Positions 1 to 5,453 of a DNA stretch of 8,195 nucleotides are shown here, piece after piece. The position numbers and the translations under genes are program-made. The notes beneath the pieces are model-generated. The model did no database searches and was not told the DNA's origin. It saw only the letters and a list, made by a program, of their open reading frames with translations. The stretch lies in assembly GCA_031382085.1 (NCBI GenBank), contig JANMYM010000055.1, positions 1 through 8,195 on the forward strand, read 5' to 3'. Position 1 is the first letter of the stretch, and each line of letters begins with the position of its first letter. This stretch comes from UBA964 sp031382085 (GTDB taxonomy: Bacteria > Pseudomonadota > Gammaproteobacteria > Steroidobacterales > Steroidobacteraceae).

Positions 1-30
1 GGCGGCGGCCCGGCTCACCGGGCCGCCGCC
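1..30 (-). terminator. Perfect GC-rich hairpin, probable terminator of the minus-strand microprotein
   Basis: A perfect 13-bp stem (1-13 with 18-30) closes a 4-nt loop (14-17). It lies 31 bp downstream of the stop of the minus-strand small ORF at 62-142, which suits a rho-independent terminator read leftward. Any T-tract on that strand would lie outside the window, so this cannot be confirmed. On the plus strand no T-run follows the stem. Confidence 0.5.
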
Positions 31-61
31 GTCAGTATGTAACGCCTTGGATATCTGAATA

Positions 62-142
62 CTAATAGCGCTTGCCGCCCGACGCAAACAGCAAGCCACC
101 GATCGCCAGCAGACCGATGCCTGCAATTTTGCTTGCTCCCAT
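62..142 (-). CDS. Putative 26-residue hydrophobic microprotein
   Basis: This tiny reading frame starts at ATG (142-140) and stops with TAG (64-62). An AGGA Shine-Dalgarno sequence sits at 154-151 on the minus strand, 8 nt before the start. The peptide begins MGASKIAGIG, continues as a Gly/Leu/Ala/Ile-rich membrane-like stretch at about residues 5-21, and ends in Gly-Gly-Lys-Arg-Tyr. The start resembles, from memory, small membrane proteins of the DUF3185 type, but it is much shorter. A strong hairpin follows the stop. It runs divergently from the gene at 162-1016, leaving little room for separate promoters. Function is unknown. The ribosome site, composition and terminator-like hairpin support a real gene, but at this length chance remains possible. 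Confidence 0.45.
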   Translation of the reverse strand: MGASKIAGIGLLAIGGLLFASGGKRY

Positions 143-161
143 GAGTCAATTCCTGATGTTC

Positions 162-1016
162 ATGCGCAATGAAAGGACAATTTGCGCGACCCAGGCAACC
201 GCAATCCGGGCGGTTGCAAACAGTGGCGCAAGACCCGCTGCGACCATTTTAGTCGGTTTGAGTCTCCTCTACCTTGCTCTTGCTGCGAGCCGGGCCAGTG
301 CCTCCGGCGCACCACCGCATCCGCCCTGCGACGGCGCGCAACCGCAACCTGCCTATGCGATGGTCGGCAGCGCTCCGAGCGTGGCCTCCTGGACCGCATC
401 GAACGGCGCTGCCGCTCCCACTCTGGCTCGTTGTACCGGTTGGCTGCCGGCAAATATTCAGTCGCTGCACGCAGTATCGGCCAACTTCAGCAGTCCGGCC
501 GACGCTAACAAATTGCTGCAGAGATTTGGCGCGGTCACTGGATTGCTGACGATTCGCTACTGGTCCGTGACCGACCATGCATGGCGGCCATTGCTAAGCT
601 CAGCCACCGCCCTGAGCAGTTTCGCCTCTGGACAAGCTCGTGATGATTTTACCTTGGCGGAATTGCAAAGCGGCGGCGATCTCTACCTCGCGCAGCAAGA
701 CTCCCGCTCGCCAACCAGCACGATATACCGCATGCGAATGCGCGAAAACAGTCCAAATCGCTTCGTCATAGAGACTGAAAACCTAACGCCGATCCGCCGG
801 TGGGGCATCACTTTGTTTCGCGCCCGTGACATCCAGGCCGTCTATTTTCTCGATCAGCGCAGCCCGGGAATCTGGTCCTATTATTCGCTGACGAAGCTGG
901 CCGGCAAAAGCTGGTTAACAGCCAAGAATGACCGATCCTATATCAATCGTACGGTCGCACTGTACCGGTATTTCGCGGGCATCCCCAGCGATCAGGAACC
1001 ACCGGCGGCACCGTAA
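162..1016 (+). CDS. Exported protein of unknown function, resembling DUF6675 proteins
   Basis: From ATG 162 the protein has 285 residues. It carries a likely signal peptide: arginines before a hydrophobic core at about residues 28-42, then an Ala-Ser-Ala cleavage site near residue 47. The mature part is probably periplasmic. It contains no catalytic motif I recognise. The C-terminal part, with WSYYSL, SYINR and VALYRYFAGIP followed by a Pro-rich end, recalls proteins labelled DUF6675; that is from memory and unverified. The frame stays open upstream to ATG 72 and ATG 141, but those starts would run across the minus-strand small ORF and lack a ribosome site. ATG 162 also has no good Shine-Dalgarno sequence, so the start is uncertain. 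The gene ends 15 bp before the end of the convergent PLD gene, with no terminator between them. Confidence 0.7.
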   Translation: MRNERTICATQATAIRAVANSGARPAATILVGLSLLYLALAASRASASGAPPHPPCDGAQPQPAYAMVGSAPSVASWTASNGAAAPTLARCTGWLPANIQSLHAVSANFSSPADANKLLQRFGAVTGLLTIRYWSVTDHAWRPLLSSATALSSFASGQARDDFTLAELQSGGDLYLAQQDSRSPTSTIYRMRMRENSPNRFVIETENLTPIRRWGITLFRARDIQAVYFLDQRSPGIWSYYSLTKLAGKSWLTAKNDRSYINRTVALYRYFAGIPSDQEPPAAP

Positions 1017-1031
1017 CCGAGCACATCGTTC

Positions 1032-2699
1032 CTAAAGTTCGCTTTCGATCGGCAGCATGGCTAACAATCGCACCTGGAATCTATGCCACCAGTTGCGCGC
1101 CGGTTCGCGTCGATAGACGACAACAACGCCGTTCTCCTCAGTCCGCCACACCAGTGCCGCCCGTCCCCCAGCATGCCGTGGTTGCAGCGCCAGGGCATAG
1201 GCATTCACCGGCTGCACCATCGCTTCGAATCGAGCCACTGTTTGCTGCGCCAGCGCGGCGCTGTCGACAATCACGGCAATCTCGGTATTGATGTGCCTGG
1301 ATCGCTGATCGTAGTTCATCGACCCGATAAGAAGTTTTTGCCGGTCAATTACCGTCAGTTTCGCATGCAAGGCATAGTTGCCATAGCGTGACAGCCTCGC
1401 CGTCTGGCCACTGCCGCGTGCATTGCCTAACAGCGCGCGTATTTCGTGCAGCTCAACACCAGCTTCCAACAGCGGCACCCGAAAGTGTACGTAGTGAGCA
1501 TGGGCCGTCAATTCCGGCGCCGACTCCAGCGAGTTGGTCAGAATTCTCACCGATACCTGCCGCAGGCGCAGGTTGGTCAATATCTGTAAGTCTTCGTCGG
1601 CCGGTATGAAGTACGGCGTGACCATCAGCAGCTCGGTCTGCGCGGAACTTGCGGTCGCGGCGGCTATTGGCGCCATGCGACGGCCGGTACGGTCACCGCT
1701 CGCAACTTTCCTTTTGTCCGGGCTGTCACTGATGACCTGCGCATGTGCCCAGACCAGCGGCAGGCGGCCTGCAACCATGCCGGCGAAAGGTTCGCCGGTG
1801 GCAATTCGCGTCACGTAGTCGATGCCATCGCTCGCCGCCGTCTGTGCGATCGTCACCGGGCGCGCACGCGCGCTGTTGCGACGCTTTGCCAGCGCGGACT
1901 CTTGCCCGTTTTTTCGACCTAACGCCTCTGCGGGAATGGACAGATCGTTGCGCCAGAACTCGTCAAACGTCACCGATAACCGGCGTGCGACCGGTCCGGC
2001 GACGAAAATGTCGTCGTCGGCCAGCTGCGAGGCCGGGTCCATCTGGAAGTATTCATTGCCGATATTGCGCCCGCCGATGAGCGCGGCCGTGTTGTCCACC
2101 ACCAGAAGTTTGTTGTGCATCCGGTAATCGACCCTCGCGGCATTGAAGGCAAATTCCAGCCCGCGCACCAGCCGTGCGTGGCCACGATACGCGAACGGAT
2201 TGAATATCCTGACCTCGATCGCGGCATGACCGCTGATGGCCATGATCTGCTCATCGCCTTTGCGCCTGCCGCCATCGTCGACCAGCACGCGTACCCGAAC
2301 ACCGCGATCTGCCGCCCGGAGCAATGCATCCGTCAGCAGGCGCCCTGTCTGATCGCCGCGGAAAATATAGTATTGAAGATCCAGAGTTCGTTCCGCGGCA
2401 TCGATCATCTGCACGCGCGTCAGCAATCCGTCGACGCCAGCCGTCAGGATGCGGAATCCGGACGTGCCGGCATCATCACGCGACAGACCAGCCACCTGGC
2501 CGCCAAGGCGGGTTTGCTGCGGATCGATGAGAGCTGCTGACTCGGTCTTTGGATAGTTGGCTCCTGGAATCAGTGTGCCGCAGCTAACAATCTGCAACAG
2601 ACACAGGGTCGCGAACACGACTCGCCGACCAACTCGTACCCTTGGCGCCTGACGTAACAAGTAGTACCTTAACGACTTATGACTGGCTACCAATGCCAC
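1032..2699 (-). CDS. Phospholipase D family lipoprotein, cardiolipin synthase C-like
   Basis: The protein has both HKD half-sites of the phospholipase D superfamily: His195/Lys197/Asp202 followed by a Gly-Gly-Arg-Asn segment, and His445/Lys447/Asp452 followed by Gly-Ser-Met-Asn. Members transfer phosphatidyl groups or hydrolyse phosphodiesters. The overall arrangement is that of ClsC/YmdC, which makes cardiolipin from phosphatidylglycerol and phosphatidylethanolamine. An arginine-rich N-terminus, a hydrophobic stretch and Ile-Val-Ser-Cys40 form a lipobox, so it is probably a membrane-anchored lipoprotein. At 555 residues it is longer than E. coli ClsC (about 470). The extra length is partly a low-complexity linker around residues 260-350. 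The first start is GTG at 2699 without a ribosome site; TTG at 2660, preceded by AAGG, would give a more typical lipoprotein signal. The exact substrate is inferred. Confidence 0.88.
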   Translation of the reverse strand: MALVASHKSLRYYLLRQAPRVRVGRRVVFATLCLLQIVSCGTLIPGANYPKTESAALIDPQQTRLGGQVAGLSRDDAGTSGFRILTAGVDGLLTRVQMIDAAERTLDLQYYIFRGDQTGRLLTDALLRAADRGVRVRVLVDDGGRRKGDEQIMAISGHAAIEVRIFNPFAYRGHARLVRGLEFAFNAARVDYRMHNKLLVVDNTAALIGGRNIGNEYFQMDPASQLADDDIFVAGPVARRLSVTFDEFWRNDLSIPAEALGRKNGQESALAKRRNSARARPVTIAQTAASDGIDYVTRIATGEPFAGMVAGRLPLVWAHAQVISDSPDKRKVASGDRTGRRMAPIAAATASSAQTELLMVTPYFIPADEDLQILTNLRLRQVSVRILTNSLESAPELTAHAHYVHFRVPLLEAGVELHEIRALLGNARGSGQTARLSRYGNYALHAKLTVIDRQKLLIGSMNYDQRSRHINTEIAVIVDSAALAQQTVARFEAMVQPVNAYALALQPRHAGGRAALVWRTEENGVVVVYRREPARNWWHRFQVRLLAMLPIESEL

Positions 2700-2806
2700 A
2701 TTGCCACGCGGGCGTCTGTAGGCGAGTGACGCGTTCGGCGTGATGCGGGAATCCGCCTACACTGCGGTTCACGATACCTGACTAGCAAAAAGGCAGGCAC
2801 AACGCC

Positions 2807-3127
2807 ATGATGAAATGCAACGGCGCAAATCGGCGGAATTTCCATATGCGTACCTATAGATTCGCGACTACCGACAATCGTTGTATCGATCGGCTCTATG
2901 GTCTGGAACCGGTGTTCGAACCAGGTGCGCATGCGGCGCTTTCGACGTCGGCGGATCTCACCTGTCCCTATTGCGGCGAGACGTCCGGCGTCAACGTCGA
3001 TCTAACAGATCAGTCCAGCAGTTATATTGAAGATTGCCAGGTCTGCTGCCAACCTATGCAAGTGACCCTTCGCATTGGCGATTCCGGCGGTCTTCGGCAG
3101 ATATCCGCCCGACGGCTGGACGATTGA
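2807..3127 (+). CDS. CPXCG motif-containing cysteine-rich protein
   Basis: The C-terminal half carries Cys53-Pro-Tyr-Cys56-Gly-Glu, then Tyr-Ile-Glu-Asp-Cys77-Gln-Val-Cys80-Cys81. This is the signature of the small CPXCG zinc-ribbon family (Cys_rich_CPXG), whose biological role is unknown. Two CxxC pairs about 20 residues apart probably bind one zinc ion. Family members are usually about 60-70 residues, so the roughly 50 residues before the motif are an N-terminal extension. An internal ATG at 2846 (residue 14), with GCGGAA 7 nt upstream, is an alternative start. ATG 2807 has a CAGG 9 nt upstream. The gene is divergent from the PLD gene with about 107 bp between them. It ends about 40 bp before the tRNA fragment and is the last chromosomal gene before the integrated element. 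Confidence 0.85.
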   Translation: MMKCNGANRRNFHMRTYRFATTDNRCIDRLYGLEPVFEPGAHAALSTSADLTCPYCGETSGVNVDLTDQSSSYIEDCQVCCQPMQVTLRIGDSGGLRQISARRLDD

Positions 3128-3166
3128 AAGTAGCACAGCCACTACTGCCTGCTTTGCCTTTGTGAT

Positions 3167-3211
3167 TGGTCGGGACGCCGAGATTTGAACTCGGGACCCC
3201 TTGCACCCCAT
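3167..3211 (-). other. Attachment site: 3' fragment of tRNA-Pro(GGG)
   Basis: Read on the minus strand, this 45-bp segment matches positions 32-76 of a tRNA. It holds anticodon loop ATGGGGT (anticodon GGG, U33, G37), 3' anticodon strand GCAAG and variable loop GGGTC. The T-arm is CCGAG-TTCAAAT-CTCGG, followed by acceptor strand CGTCCCG, discriminator A and CCA. The loop is the same as in E. coli tRNA-Pro(GGG). The 5' half is absent: the bases that should form CTTGC read TTTAC, and no D-arm follows. A 3' tRNA fragment beside a tyrosine recombinase is the classic scar of tRNA-targeted integration. The orientation implies that the reconstituted whole tRNA lies at the far right end of the element. 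Confidence 0.85.
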
Positions 3212-3231
3212 GTAAAACCTGATCGTTTTGA

Positions 3232-3317
3232 CGTGAAATTCCGTGAAATGAATTGATACACCAAATGCCTTGATATGTAGTCTTTTCGCGTCATCATGTC
3301 GTTGCGTGCCATTTCAC
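3232..3317. repeat. GTGAAAT repeats between the attachment site and the integrase
   Basis: CGTGAAAT occurs at 3232-3239 and again at 3242-3249, a tandem pair with a 10-bp period. CATTTCAC at 3310-3317 is an inverted copy of GTGAAATG at 3243-3250. Iterated sites facing the attachment core within about 100 bp are typical of integrase arm-type or excisionase binding sites. That role is inferred from position. Confidence 0.4.
3253..3281 (+). promoter_or_regulatory. Possible integrase promoter
   Basis: TTGATA (3253-3258) and TGTAGT (3276-3281) are separated by 17 bp and match the sigma-70 consensus at 5 of 6 and 4 of 6 positions. Transcription would begin near 3288, upstream of the candidate integrase starts at 3333 and 3369. 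The pair sits among GTGAAAT repeats, which would suit autoregulation. This rests on weak motif matching only. Confidence 0.3.
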
Positions 3318-3329
3318 CCTATTTCGGGT

Positions 3330-3413
3330 AAAGTGGACATAAAGCGGACACAAAATGGGGCGCGTTTGGTGACAAGGGGTGCCGAAAAAAGCGGACACAG
3401 AGGCTTTGTGTCC
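3330..3413. repeat. AAAGYGGACAY iterons and an overlapping inverted repeat at the integrase start
   Basis: AAAGTGGACAT (3330-3340) is followed directly by AAAGCGGACAC (3341-3351), an 11-bp tandem pair. An exact second copy of AAAGCGGACAC is at 3388-3398. The last copy also starts an inverted repeat, GGACACA (3393-3399) and TGTGTCC (3407-3413), with 7 bp between the arms. The copies straddle the likely translation start of the integrase. They could be recombinase arm sites or operators that control integrase expression. Confidence 0.5.
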
Positions 3414-4628
3414 ACCCGCGTGGCGACGCTGCCAGTCGGCACGTACACCGACCCCGGCCAGACCGGCCTGCAATTGCGCGTGCTGGCAAAGCAAGGCGAT
3501 AAGTTCTCAAGGACATGGCTGCTGCGGTTCAAGTTCAAGGGCGAGGAAACCCGGATTGTGCTTGGGCACATCCCCGCAACAACACTGGACGCTGCCCGTG
3601 GATTGGCACGGGAGCACCGGGAGCAGGCTGCCAGGGGTATTGATCCTCGCCGCGCACGACCAAGGCGAATTGAACGGCCCACTGCGATAGCAGGATCGGC
3701 CACGCCCTCGAATATCGATCTAAGGCATACCGTCGGTTTCCTGGCGGCCGAGTTCATGGACCGCCACATTAAGGCGACCCGCAAGCGCCCAGAATACGTG
3801 GAGAAAATTCTAGAAAACGACGTGCTGCCGCACTGGGCCCAGCGGGATGCCCGCACCATCAAACCTCGCGAAGTCATCGAGCTGCTGGATGCTGTAGTTG
3901 AACGCGGCTCCAAGGTCATGGCAAATCGAGTCGCCGGCGTGCTGTCGCAGATGTTTCGATATGGCGTTCATCGGGCGCTGGTTGATACATCGCCGGTACA
4001 GCTCCTGTTCCGCCCAGGCGGAAAGGAAAAGCCACGGGAGCGGACGCTCAGCGATGCCGAACTAACGGCCTACCTTGCTAATCCACGCGCCTGCACGCGA
4101 TTTGAGCGCCTCGAACACGTCATCTTGGTCCTGCTGCTAACCGGCCAGCGCCGCGGTGAACTCGCCCTCGCCCGCTGGGCTGATATCGACTTCAAGGCTA
4201 AGACCTGGACCATACCGGCCGAGCACAGCAAGAACGGCCGGCGGCATGTCGTGCCGCTAACGGCGTGGGCGATGGATGAGTTCAAAGAACTGCGTGGCAT
4301 GGCAGATCAATCGCGTTGGGTTCTTCCATCGCCCGTTCCAACCGCGCCCACAGACGCCCGCCAGCTAACGCGCAGCCTGGCGAAGTGTCGCGCGCGATTC
4401 AAAAAGCGTGGGATTGAACCATTCACGCTGCACGATTTGCGCCGAACCTGTCGGACCGGCCTCGGCAAGTTGAAAATCCAGCCTCACATCGCCGAGCGCG
4501 TCGTGAATCACTCGCAGCAAAAGATGGTCGCGACTTACGACACCGGCGAATATCTTGATGAAAAACGGGCTGCACTGGACAAGTGGGCGCGCCACATGAG
4601 AAGTCTTCGCGATGCCAAGAAGGCGTAA
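3369..4628 (+). CDS. int: Tyrosine recombinase/integrase, DUF4102-type, tRNA-targeting
   Basis: This site-specific recombinase is expected to integrate and excise the element at tRNA-Pro(GGG). From GTG 3369 it has 419 residues. The order is an arm-binding DUF4102-like domain (about residues 14-95), a helical core-binding domain (about 120-210) and a catalytic domain. All catalytic residues are visible: Arg261 in TGQRRGE, Lys288 in HSKNGRR, His355-x-x-Arg358 in HDLRR, His381 in VNHS and Tyr390 in ATYDTGEY. It should therefore be active. The frame has no ATG start. TTG 3270, GTG 3333, GTG 3369 and GTG 3408 are possible; GTG 3369 was chosen because it gives the usual family length and N-terminus, although its ribosome site is weak. 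The repeats at 3330-3398 overlap this start. The next gene overlaps its 3' end by 17 bp. Confidence 0.93.
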   Translation: MTRGAEKSGHRGFVSTRVATLPVGTYTDPGQTGLQLRVLAKQGDKFSRTWLLRFKFKGEETRIVLGHIPATTLDAARGLAREHREQAARGIDPRRARPRRIERPTAIAGSATPSNIDLRHTVGFLAAEFMDRHIKATRKRPEYVEKILENDVLPHWAQRDARTIKPREVIELLDAVVERGSKVMANRVAGVLSQMFRYGVHRALVDTSPVQLLFRPGGKEKPRERTLSDAELTAYLANPRACTRFERLEHVILVLLLTGQRRGELALARWADIDFKAKTWTIPAEHSKNGRRHVVPLTAWAMDEFKELRGMADQSRWVLPSPVPTAPTDARQLTRSLAKCRARFKKRGIEPFTLHDLRRTCRTGLGKLKIQPHIAERVVNHSQQKMVATYDTGEYLDEKRAALDKWARHMRSLRDAKKA

Positions 4629-4977
4629 CTCCCTTTTCACGGGTGAACTGCTGCCGGACATGCGCGGCCGCGGCCAGTCGCGCGGCTTGCCGAAGCGAGA
4701 TGCTGCCGAGTCTACCCGCATGTGCGCGTTGCTTTATGCAGTGGCACTACACCTCGACGGTGCGACCCGTGCGGCGGCGTGCTCGGACGCGGGCGACCGG
4801 TTCGGCCTGGAATCGGAGACACTCCGGGAGTTGTTTCGCGTCGATGTGCTCGACGCGGCCACGCAAATCCTGAGCGATCGGGTAGCGTCAAGAAAGTTGA
4901 CGCGCGAGCAGGCGGTAAACCAACACCAGGCACTCGCGACGCGGATCGGCCGCAACCGCAGCAAGAAAAGGCGCTGA
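4612..4977 (+). CDS. Basic helical protein of unknown function
   Basis: The frame encodes 121 residues from ATG 4612, which has GAGAAG (4598-4603) 8 nt upstream and overlaps the integrase end by 17 bp. An internal ATG at 4660 could be the start instead. I do not recognise the family. The middle (about residues 35-90) is alanine- and leucine-rich and probably helical. The stretch ACSDAGDRFGLESETLRELF loosely resembles a helix-turn-helix. The C-terminus is strongly basic (RNRSKKRR). A nucleic-acid-binding or regulatory role is possible but not shown. The overlap suggests co-transcription with the integrase. The gap to the next gene is 68 bp and includes the start of a ribosome-site dyad. Confidence 0.6.
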   Translation: MPRRRNSLFTGELLPDMRGRGQSRGLPKRDAAESTRMCALLYAVALHLDGATRAAACSDAGDRFGLESETLRELFRVDVLDAATQILSDRVASRKLTREQAVNQHQALATRIGRNRSKKRR

Positions 4978-5019
4978 TTTATCCCCCCTGTTGATCGGCT
5001 CCTAGATGATTCAATCGCA

Positions 5020-5037
5020 CTCACGCAATCCAGTGAG
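5020..5037 (+). promoter_or_regulatory. Dyad overlapping the ribosome site of the AlpA-like gene
   Basis: CTCAC (5020-5024) and GTGAG (5033-5037) form a 5-bp dyad with an 8-nt loop. The right arm contains most of the GAGG Shine-Dalgarno (5035-5038) used by the start at 5046. It could be a small operator or a weak hairpin that masks the ribosome site. The stem is short, so chance cannot be excluded. Confidence 0.22.
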
Positions 5038-5045
5038 GTGACGCG

Positions 5046-5243
5046 ATGAAATCCAAAAGAGCCCCCACCGCTGGCACCGCAGTTGTCTGGCCAAGCGGCG
5101 TCCGTGCGCGATACGGCATCAGCGGCGCAACCCTTTGGCGCTGGGAAAAGTCGGGTCGTTTGCCTGCACGCGATTTCAATCTGGGCGGCAAGACTGGCTG
5201 GCGGCCGGGCACTCTGGATGCCGCGGAAACTCGCGCCGCCTAA
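5046..5243 (+). CDS. AlpA-like helix-turn-helix regulator/excisionase
   Basis: This 65-residue protein has the winged-helix pattern of the AlpA/MerR-like phage regulators. A recognition-helix segment runs RYGISGATLWRWEKSGRLP (about residues 22-40). A wing follows with Phe-Asn-Leu-Gly-Gly-Lys-Thr-Gly-Trp-Arg (44-53), equivalent to the usual LGGRxxGWR element. AlpA of P4-like elements activates the integrase, and relatives act as excisionases or regulators of satellite replication genes. The start is well supported by TGAGGTGA, with GAGG 7 nt before the ATG. It lies between the integrase block and the helicase block, where such regulators usually sit. Whether it acts on the integrase, on excision or on the helicase operon is not shown. 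Confidence 0.75.
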   Translation: MKSKRAPTAGTAVVWPSGVRARYGISGATLWRWEKSGRLPARDFNLGGKTGWRPGTLDAAETRAA

Positions 5244-5273
5244 CAAACCGCCCGTGCATTCCCGGCAAGAAAA

Positions 5274-5306
5274 AGGCCGGGGCGTTTACGAGACGCGCAC
5301 CGGCCT
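5274..5306. promoter_or_regulatory. Hairpin just upstream of the small-peptide/helicase operon
   Basis: AGGCCGG (5274-5280) pairs with CCGGCCT (5300-5306). An inner GCGT (5282-5285)/ACGC (5293-5296) pairing extends the stem. The right arm ends on the first base of the TGAGGA ribosome site (5306-5311). An A5 run (5270-5274) precedes it, so on the minus strand it looks like a rho-independent terminator. On the plus strand it would be a structured 5' leader or a processing/attenuation element. Confidence 0.4.
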
Positions 5307-5318
5307 GAGGACTGCAAC

Positions 5319-5453
5319 ATGCGAATTATACCGCAATTCAAAAAGACAGCGAAACCCAAACTTTCGCGCTCCGAGCTGGCCGCTCGCGCAGCTCGTGACC
5401 GGCAGCGGCTCGAGCACGCCTGGCGATGGCTCACGCATGGGGTGCGGTCGTGA
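5319..5453 (+). CDS. 44-residue basic peptide, translationally coupled to the helicase
   Basis: This ORF begins MRIIPQFKKT and ends in a Trp/Arg-rich helix (WRWLTHGVRS). It is strongly basic. A very good Shine-Dalgarno, TGAGGA (5306-5311), lies 7 nt before ATG 5319. Its TGA stop (5451-5453) overlaps the GTG start of the helicase (5450-5452) as GTGA, a common translational-coupling arrangement. A hairpin ends at the ribosome site. I recognise no family. Likely roles are a leader peptide that couples helicase translation or a small DNA/RNA-binding accessory protein. Confidence 0.6.
   Translation: MRIIPQFKKTAKPKLSRSELAARAARDRQRLEHAWRWLTHGVRS

Noticed and set aside
146..247. A 33-codon minus-strand ORF (begins MVAAGLAPLF) ending one codon before the microprotein start, in the same frame.
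   Set aside because: It is hydrophobic and neatly placed, but the only AGGAG is about 16 nt from its ATG and it lies opposite the N-terminus of the exported protein. The support is too weak for a gene call.
1083..2540. Several plus-strand ORFs opposite the phospholipase D gene.
   Set aside because: They are antisense frames of a high-GC gene with clear HKD motifs; they contain no recognisable domains and lack ribosome sites.
3129..3146. Small hairpin AGTAG-N8-CTACT after the CPXCG gene, possibly a terminator for that gene or for the tRNA.
   Set aside because: The stem is only 5 bp with at most three Ts on the minus strand and none in the right place on the plus strand.
3002..3211. Minus-strand ORF of 69 residues containing a GSRVQISASRP-like start.
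   Set aside because: This peptide is the usual artefact of translating a tRNA T-arm and acceptor; the DNA is the tRNA-Pro fragment.
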